Origin: Sanchytrium tribonematis
Lineage: Eukaryota > Sanchytriomycota > Sanchytriomycetes > Sanchytriales > Sanchytriaceae
DNA: 34,079 bases
Assembly (NCBI GenBank): GCA_018985235.1
Contig: JADGIG010000041.1
Location: forward strand, 1-34,079
Direction of reading: 5' to 3'
Shown: one piece after another, positions 28,117 to 34,079 of the stretch
Layout of the letters: every line of letters begins with the position of its first letter
Numbering within the stretch: the first letter of the stretch is position 1
Made by a program: the position numbers and the translations under genes
Notes under the pieces: generated by a model
The model's database searches: none
Seen by the model: only the letters and a program-made list of their open reading frames with translations
What the model was told of the DNA's origin: nothing

Positions 28117-28665
28117 ATGACAAGTCAAAATAATTCCATGCCAATCTCGCCTAAAACAACTCCAATCAAGCAACCACCAGTTGGATCTACAAATCCAGAG
28201 GATTTTGCAACTGGTCTGCCACCAATTGACTCCAATCAAACAACTCCAATCTCAAGAAATGCGAAAGCAAAAGCTCGAAGATTCAAGCAAAAATACGATA
28301 CTGACAAATTAAACTCAGCATTGGCTCAAATCAGATTCCAATGTCGTCAAATTTTAAAATCTGCGCATTTAGATGAAGGCCCAAGAGCTTCCAAAGAGAT
28401 TAATGAGGTTGTGGATGCTGGGATTGAGGCAATGAAAGAGCAATTGGAAGAAGAGTTTGACGTCAAAAAAACAAGCGGCTTCAAAATTACTAGAATTGGG
28501 TCAAACACAGACTGGAATTACCAGATGTTGTTTAAAACTTATTTTGTTGCTGATGATTTAGTGTTCTTGGAGCCAATGAAAAATATTGGAAATACATTTG
28601 CCTTTCGTGATTATATTAAAAATGCGAAAAAAAAATCTCAATCACATCTTCTACAAATATATTGA
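28117..28665 (+). CDS. Orphan ORF, 182 aa, intact among fossils
   Basis: No family is recognised. From ATG 28117 the product is 182 aa. The first 50 residues are Pro/Thr/Asn-rich and probably disordered (MTSQNNSMPISPKTTPIKQP), followed by a basic patch RNAKAKARRFKQKY and a helical, charged region (SALAQIRFQCRQILKSAHLD, EINEVVDAGIEAMKEQLEEE). It ends with a mixed region FKTYFVADDLVFLEPMKNIG and a Lys-rich tail. There is no zinc knuckle and no catalytic motif. It has no stop or frame change although everything around it is decayed, so it may be recently active or under selection. It could be a passenger gene of a mobile element whose ends I could not find. Confidence 0.5.
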   Translation: MTSQNNSMPISPKTTPIKQPPVGSTNPEDFATGLPPIDSNQTTPISRNAKAKARRFKQKYDTDKLNSALAQIRFQCRQILKSAHLDEGPRASKEINEVVDAGIEAMKEQLEEEFDVKKTSGFKITRIGSNTDWNYQMLFKTYFVADDLVFLEPMKNIGNTFAFRDYIKNAKKKSQSHLLQIY

Positions 28666-28759
28666 ATAAAAATAAATGGTTAAGCAAAAAAAAATAAGAG
28701 TGGGGAATGTAACAGGAATGTCATCTAGAACATTCTACATTCCAGTTATAAAGGAATCT

Positions 28760-28774
28760 CCCCCCCCCCCCCCC
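28760..28774 (+). repeat. Poly(C) tract of 15
   Basis: Fifteen consecutive C in AT-rich DNA. Either a slippage-prone tract or a place where assembly length is uncertain. Confidence 0.8.
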
Positions 28775-28819
28775 ATAAATACCTTTCCCCCTTTATAATT
28801 CGAGCGAGAAAAAGGAAGA

Positions 28820-29850
28820 CATAAATTTTCCAAGCCTAAGCCGGAATTTTCATGACCGATATAAGTCTGATCAACAGTTTCATGAACAAGAAAAAAAGCC
28901 TTGTTACAAAGGTAAATCTGCAAAAGGAAAAAGATCTTTTAAAGGGAAATCTGGATTAAATCAAATAAACCAGAATGAATCCTACTCAAACATTTCTTGT
29001 TGTAAAGTCTTAAGGTCGCATGAGCTACCCATAGTTTTATTGAGCAAAGTCTGGGGAATAACTTGGGACTAGCCATCAAACGATCTAGCACTATATTAGC
29101 TGATAGAAGCACGCTTGATATATTAGGATTAGTAAGCATTCCAATACAGTTAAGCAGCGCACCTCACATATTTTGTTTCAGGATAGTGCCACAGCTTACT
29201 TGTGGAATTATTATTGGAAGAGATATGATGAAGGTACACAGTATCTTAGTGGACAATATCAACCCCAATTAGGATGAAAAGGTCCGCACAAGAGACTGCA
29301 ATCCACACTAGCCTTCTGCTATATGCTACAGAGAAAAACCATCAAAAACCAAGTTTTCGATATCAATATATCAAGAAAGATGTTGCAAACGATTATGACA
29401 ATCACTCAATCAATATTCCAGTACCTGATTTGGGTGACGAATCAAATAAAGTGGAAGACATTGTCATAAACGAAAACTTATCAGACAAACAAAAATGACA
29501 AATTCGGAACCTGGTACAGAAATTTAAAGATTTATTTGGAAAAGACACTCCTGGACGAATGAAAATAAGACACCACATTAGGACTACAACGTCTCCACCA
29601 ATAAGAGCGGGAATTTCTAGATGATGAAATGCTAGCAAATAAGGTAATTGAAAAGTCAAAATCAGACTGGCATTTCCCAGTAGTGCTAATGCCAAAACTT
29701 GATAAGACAGTCCGTTTTTGCATCAATTTCAAAACCTTGAATCAGGTCCTAAAGTTTGATGGTATCCCTAGCCTCATTTAGACGCGTAATAATTTGAGCA
29801 AACAATTCGGTACCAACGGATTAGAAGATGAAAAGTGGATATTCTCACTA
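28820..29850 (+). mobile_element. Ty3/gypsy retrotransposon fossil 2, partial
   Basis: A remnant with the end of a gag-like basic region (about 28820-28980), a protease-like region (about 28990-29270) and the beginning of a reverse transcriptase region (about 29490-29760). The wording is related to fossil 1 but clearly distinct. Broken in many places; the 3' half is absent. Old. Confidence 0.65.
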
Positions 29851-30046
29851 TCATGTTAATAAAAAGGGTAGATGTATGTACTGCTGTATGGGGAAAAAGC
29901 AGATCTATTAATTGCTGAATCTCAGCATTTGTAATTTTACTTTAAGGCACTAAAGGAATATAGCCTATCCCTGTGTACAACACATCTTTTTCCCTGAAAA
30001 ATTGGGACCCTAATAATTGAATTTATTGATGGGTTCTCCATTTTTT
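29851..30046. other. Unassigned stretch
   Basis: No gene or repeat recognised between the gypsy fossil and the mariner relic. Confidence 0.3.
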
Positions 30047-30345
30047 TACATGACCAATTCATAGTTGCGCTTGAAATGCTCGGCTATTTTCTTCAATAAA
30101 TCGTAATCCACATTATCCCACAATTCCATCACAGTATTTTGCAAATTCACTTTTTTGTTGGGACAACCGCTTTTCTTAACCTTTCGTGAAATAACTGCCC
30201 ATTTGGCATGTCAGGTAAGCGTGGTAGGCCAGTTCAAAACTGTGATTTTATTTATTGGAACCAAAAATCGCGGATTTATGCTTGTGACACGGCGCATTGT
30301 CCTGTTAAAAAATGGGATTAAAACTTGATTTGGCATGATTTCACT
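30047..30345 (-). pseudogene. Mariner/Tc1-type transposase relic, C-terminal part
   Basis: The minus strand reads QDNAPCHKHKSAI (second catalytic aspartate of a mariner/Tc1 transposase) near 30300, then, in another frame, VLNWPTTLT and an open C-terminal stretch KKVNLQNTVMELWDNVDYDL, LLKKIAEHFKRNYELVM, ending at TAA 30047. Typical C-terminus for the superfamily. The N-terminal half and terminal repeats are not seen, and several breaks are present. It belongs to a different subfamily from the element at 11484. Confidence 0.7.
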
Positions 30346-30439
30346 TACAAAAAGTTGGTGAACAACAGACAGTTGAACAAACAAACGAAAATCAAAAAGA
30401 AAGAAAAAATTGAGAAGATCGAAAAAGAAAAAAAATCAA

Positions 30440-33095
30440 GTAATGAGTCTAAGCCTTGGGGAACTGCACGGTGTCCACGCTGAAACAATAAATAAATGCT
30501 TCTCTTCATTGTAGCGAGGATCTCGAAGATCCGCCCCCTCCAGCAGAGTCTGGCAGTCCTCCAGTTCACCAACTGGCTCTCCATCCCCTAGCACTACTGA
30601 TCACAATCAGTCGATTACTAGTCAATATATTCAAAGCCCCCAACCAACATGTCTGCTCCAATGCAGAATGTCCTACCAGATCCAAACCGCACCTATACAG
30701 CAGCCGAAATGCAAACTCTCTTGGACGCAGAACGACAGCGCGTCCTTGAGACTACAATCCTCCACTACCCCCAACTACCCAAAGCAGCTGGTTACGACCA
30801 CCTCCTGACGCAGTTCAATGGTAGTCTCAAAGACTAACTATACTACCTGGACATCTTATTTGAGGAAAGCAGCAACAATCAACATAAAAAGATGGTTTTA
30901 TTTGATTTATTACATGGTCGACCCCTATCTTTCTTAAAGGATCTTCCGGATGATCCCGTCCTCCCCTTTAAGGATCTTTGGGATAGGATTGTACAATCCA
31001 CCTTAAGCCTCGATGCCCTTAGTAAAGTCCAGGAACGCCTCGACAAGATGTACCTAGGGAATGAAGGATACTACACCTTCTTCAATTGTCTCCAAAAGGC
31101 GATGAAAGATGCCGAGAACATGAGTCCTTACTTGATATTGCCAAACGGGCTCGAGATCCTACTGCGTATGCAACGTGACTGTGAAATCTATGAGTCTTTT
31201 AAGAAGATTCTCACGGATAACCCCTCCATGGCCGTTCCGAAGCTCGTGCCTTTGCTTCAACAGCATTTGTCATCTCATTTAAGTATCGACCAAATGCCAG
31301 TAAAGTACAAATCTAGCCCAGACACACGCACAAAAAGTTAACGCCTCCGATAAAAGACCTTACAGATATGATCGACTTCGTCCTCGCAAGCCCTGTTTCT
31401 ATTGTAAGGCAGTTTATCCAGGACGTATCAAACAAGGCTGCACTAGGCATCCTGATAGCCCTAATTATCAACCTATCATTGGTGCTTCCAGAGTGCCCTC
31501 TACTAGAGGTTCCTCACCTGGTCGCTCACGTCACCCCTCAAATTATTCAAGACACCCCCACCCATCTCAACATCACAGTGGCTCCCCCATTCGCAGTGCA
31601 GATGTCCGTCATCTGTCTGCAGAAGTGGTCCCCGTCAGTCTTCTCAAAGAAAATTCACATCACCTGCCTCCCTCTGAGTTTACGGATTTCATTCCTGTTG
31701 ACCTACCCAGTCCCACTAAGCACCTTACACGAATGATCATCACCTTTCGCTACAAAAGACATGGCGTGTCACGCAGAAACTGGGACGCAGAGATGGAAGA
31801 TCGAATCTTTGAATGGCAGGTCAGCACGATTGGCACCTTGCCCTTCAAACTAGACAAGTACGCAGAACATCTACAATACGCTGATGATGACGACTGCCAG
31901 CATTTACGATGGCAGAGTGATGGTTTTGTGAATTCCAACCTCACGGCCCAAGATGACCCCATCGCCAAACGCATTAGCTGGTTCATTCTCCCTGCTTCCC
32001 TGTGCAACATGCATGCACTGGCTGACGAACGTCAATCACCCATCATTGGATTTGTGATTCCCTACCGCGCTCTCCTTGGACAGGCAAATTCTTCCTCGGC
32101 CAATCTCCTCACCGCTTTAGAATTTCTATGTAATTCACTCTTTACCAAGATAGATCAATCCTTCTTTGGAAAGAAGACCCCTGACCTACAATGCACCTTC
32201 AAATCGGCTCCTTCAATCTCCTTGACCTACAATGCACTGTCAAATTGGCTCCTTCTATCTCCAACATCCAAAATCACTTGCAGGATTAGGCGCTGCGCTG
32301 GTTCATCGACAGAAAGTGAGCCAACGCCTTCAAACACACAACCTTGTCGATTCCTTACTAAATCCCACTCTGCCTATTTTCCTTTAAGTGACTTCTTATA
32401 CTCCTGACTTCTCTTCTAAACCAATGTTTAGAGGTCTGATCAACCATAAACCTGTCATACTATTGAACACAGTGGCAGAAATCAACGCCATGTCCTATGC
32501 AACCACGTCTTCATTGGGACTCATCCCAAAGATGGTCCATGATGAAAGTCGCAATGTCGAGCGTAGTCTTGGCTACGTGATGGATCCGTTCCAGATGGAA
32601 TACTACCAAACCCCCACTCCAGTTTAAATCTGGGTGGTCACCAACAAAGTAGTGGCAGACCTAAAGATTTTATTTGGCAACCATTTATTAATCAGACTGA
32701 ATCACTTTGACGCTTTAGAAGTGGGCATGGATTTGGAAATCCCCCTCAAGAATCCAAAGACAGTCGTTTGCTGTTCTCATCCCCCCTCTCTCATGCAAAC
32801 AATGAGACCCAACTACATGAAGTGAAGGAAATGCTACGCATGGGCGTGATACGTTCCAGCAGATTCCACTTCAATTGCCTGACAAACCAGATGGCACCAA
32901 ACGCCACTGCAATGAACTCTCCTTCCTCAATAAACACATAGAAGACTTCAACTACATCCTACCCCGAGTGACGGACAATCTGTCGCGTTTCTTTGGGTTT
33001 GATCTCTTCTTTGTCCCAGATTTCCGTCACGGGTTCTGGCAGCTATCGCTTCTCGAGAAAGAAGGGTTCAAATCTGCTTTCTCTACCTCCATTAG
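30440..33095 (+). mobile_element. GC-rich Ty3/gypsy-type retrotransposon fossil 3
   Basis: Parts on the plus strand: a gag-like region (about 30650-31340), a nucleocapsid-like region (about 31370-31460), a long linker (31490-32400), a protease-like region (about 32410-32630) and the beginning of a reverse transcriptase region (about 32790-33090), where it ends. GC is visibly near one half, against about one third around it. It is broken in several places and truncated at the 3' side. Frames stay open longer than in fossils 1 and 2, so it is probably younger. Confidence 0.65.
32182..32263 (+). repeat. Tandem duplication, two copies of 41 bp
   Basis: Two adjacent 41 bp units, both starting TGACCTACAATGCAC and containing GGCTCCTTC, with a few mismatches. 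Located inside the GC-rich gypsy fossil. Confidence 0.85.
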
Positions 33096-33382
33096 GTGAA
33101 CATCAAAGTCAGAAAAAATAAAGACGATTCTAACTATGCACCTTTAAACAATCTCGTCATTAACTATCAGGTTATAAGACTACGTGAAATAGGGCCACTA
33201 TGCATTCGTTTATACAGTTCATGTACATCTAAAATGATGTTTTCCAGATTATGTAGCCGTTGTACGTTAGTTGCCTTCTAATACATTTAGTTAAGTCTCA
33301 AGCTAGATTTAGGCGTGAATTCAATCTTATTTATTTTTTTAATCGATTTTAGTGTATTTACTTCATTAACCCTTCAAACAGA
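33096..33382. other. Spacer before the right-edge transposase gene
   Basis: AT-rich, 287 bp, no gene seen. It marks the end of the GC-rich fossil and should hold the promoter or terminal repeat of the next element, but no repeat can be paired because its mate would lie beyond the window. Confidence 0.35.
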
Positions 33383-34079
33383 ATGCTTTTTGCTATTAAA
33401 TGTGCTGTACTGAGTATAGTCTTGGATATGATGAGTGAAAACACCAGGGGACCTAACATCACAACAATGCCTACTATTCCAGACATTCTGTTCTTAAATA
33501 ATGATAATGATTATTGTGTCAGTACTTACAGACTAAGCAAAGAAACAGTATTAGAAATTGTGAGTAAGATAGATCCACTTATTCCAGTCAGTAATGCCAC
33601 CAAATACAACACTTTAACCAAAGTTTTAATAACACTATTCTATCTTGCTCATGGATGCTCGTTTACATCAATGCAGGCTACGTTTAATGTAAGATCTACA
33701 ACAATTGAATATATAGTATGGCAAATTGTAGATTTAATTAACAACACGTATAGGGAATCTGCGATTAACTATAAACAGTACAATGAAGACTGGTTTACCA
33801 ACCAAGCGAATTTATTTGATGAAAGATATGATAATATCTCATATGGTGTATTTGGGGCTGTAGATTGTACTTATATCTACGTTATTACACCAGATAGTGA
33901 TCAATGGTTTGATTATATTGACAAAGATAAAGATATTTGCGTTAAAGCACAAGTTTTGTGTAATTTCAACTATGAGATTCTAGATGTTTTAGTTGGGTAT
34001 CCAGGTTGCGTCCACGATATATCCATATTCCAAGTAAGTAATTTATTTAATTACTTTGAAAACACTAGCAATTTTATAA
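33383..34079 (+). CDS. DDE_Tnp_4 (PIF/Harbinger-like) transposase, open at the right edge
   Basis: An uninterrupted frame of at least 232 codons that continues past base 34079. ATG 33383 is the first; ATG 33428 (MMSENTRGPNITTMPTIP) is a likely alternative. An N-terminal helix-turn-helix region reads KVLITLFYLAHGCSFTSMQ and VRSTTIEYIVWQIVDLI. The DDE domain begins with GVFGAVDCTYIYVITP (first catalytic aspartate) and continues KAQVLCNFNYEILDVLVGYP, then GCVHDISIFQVSNL (second). The catalytic glutamate would lie outside. No stops or frame changes, unlike all other transposases here, so this copy is young, active or domesticated. It is not closely similar to the Harbinger copy at 17991. Confidence 0.8.
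   Translation, partial: MLFAIKCAVLSIVLDMMSENTRGPNITTMPTIPDILFLNNDNDYCVSTYRLSKETVLEIVSKIDPLIPVSNATKYNTLTKVLITLFYLAHGCSFTSMQATFNVRSTTIEYIVWQIVDLINNTYRESAINYKQYNEDWFTNQANLFDERYDNISYGVFGAVDCTYIYVITPDSDQWFDYIDKDKDICVKAQVLCNFNYEILDVLVGYPGCVHDISIFQVSNLFNYFENTSNFI

Noticed and set aside
28760-28774. Poly(C) tract as a G-quadruplex regulatory site
   Set aside because: A single homopolymer with no nearby gene context; slippage or assembly uncertainty is the simpler reading.
1-34079. tRNA, rRNA, CRISPR array
   Set aside because: No cloverleaf with matching acceptor and T-loop motif, no rRNA-like stretch and no regularly spaced direct repeats were seen by eye in the gaps.

Overview
This is an AT-rich, gene-dense eukaryotic window. 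Conserved genes are separated by only tens of bases and often share divergent or convergent spacers. A homoisocitrate dehydrogenase of the alpha-aminoadipate lysine pathway points to the fungal side of the tree. The compactness and extremely small introns would suit an early-branching lineage (Cryptomycota/aphelid/microsporidian grade). I cannot name the species from sequence alone.

Positions 1-11,311 are a housekeeping block: adenylate kinase (AK3-like), ASF1 histone chaperone, sphingolipid delta-4 desaturase, a ubiquitin-specific protease, mitochondrial GrpE, cytosolic HSP70 with a perfect heat-shock element upstream, glucose-6-phosphate dehydrogenase, an unrecognised gene, homoisocitrate dehydrogenase and VMP1. 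Three recognisable proteins (desaturase, G6PD, VMP1) become continuous only if a 19-20 nt intron is removed, and the unknown gene gains a coherent second exon the same way. All four introns start GTA and end with the pattern N-T-R-A-N-N-N-A-G.

Positions 11,484-13,317 hold a decayed Tc1/mariner element with clear terminal repeats and TA target duplication, followed by a relic stretch. Positions 13,318-16,279 are an accessory cluster of small genes. One has a histone H3-tail-like N-terminus in the same frame as a chromodomain-like segment. Another is a bacterial-type SSB split at a canonical -1 slippery heptamer. A third is an unknown two-piece ORF whose halves join across another 19 nt gap.

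From 16,281 the window becomes a mobile-element graveyard. A decayed Helitron (helicase and HUH Rep, minus strand) is split by a 1,858 bp PIF/Harbinger element whose 3 bp target duplication can be identified. Next come a pogo-like relic, a Ty3/gypsy fossil, a LINE with a TTA-type tail, an intact orphan ORF, a second gypsy fossil, a mariner relic and a third gypsy fossil of clearly higher GC. The right edge carries an open, apparently undamaged DDE_Tnp_4 (Harbinger-like) transposase gene that runs out of the window.
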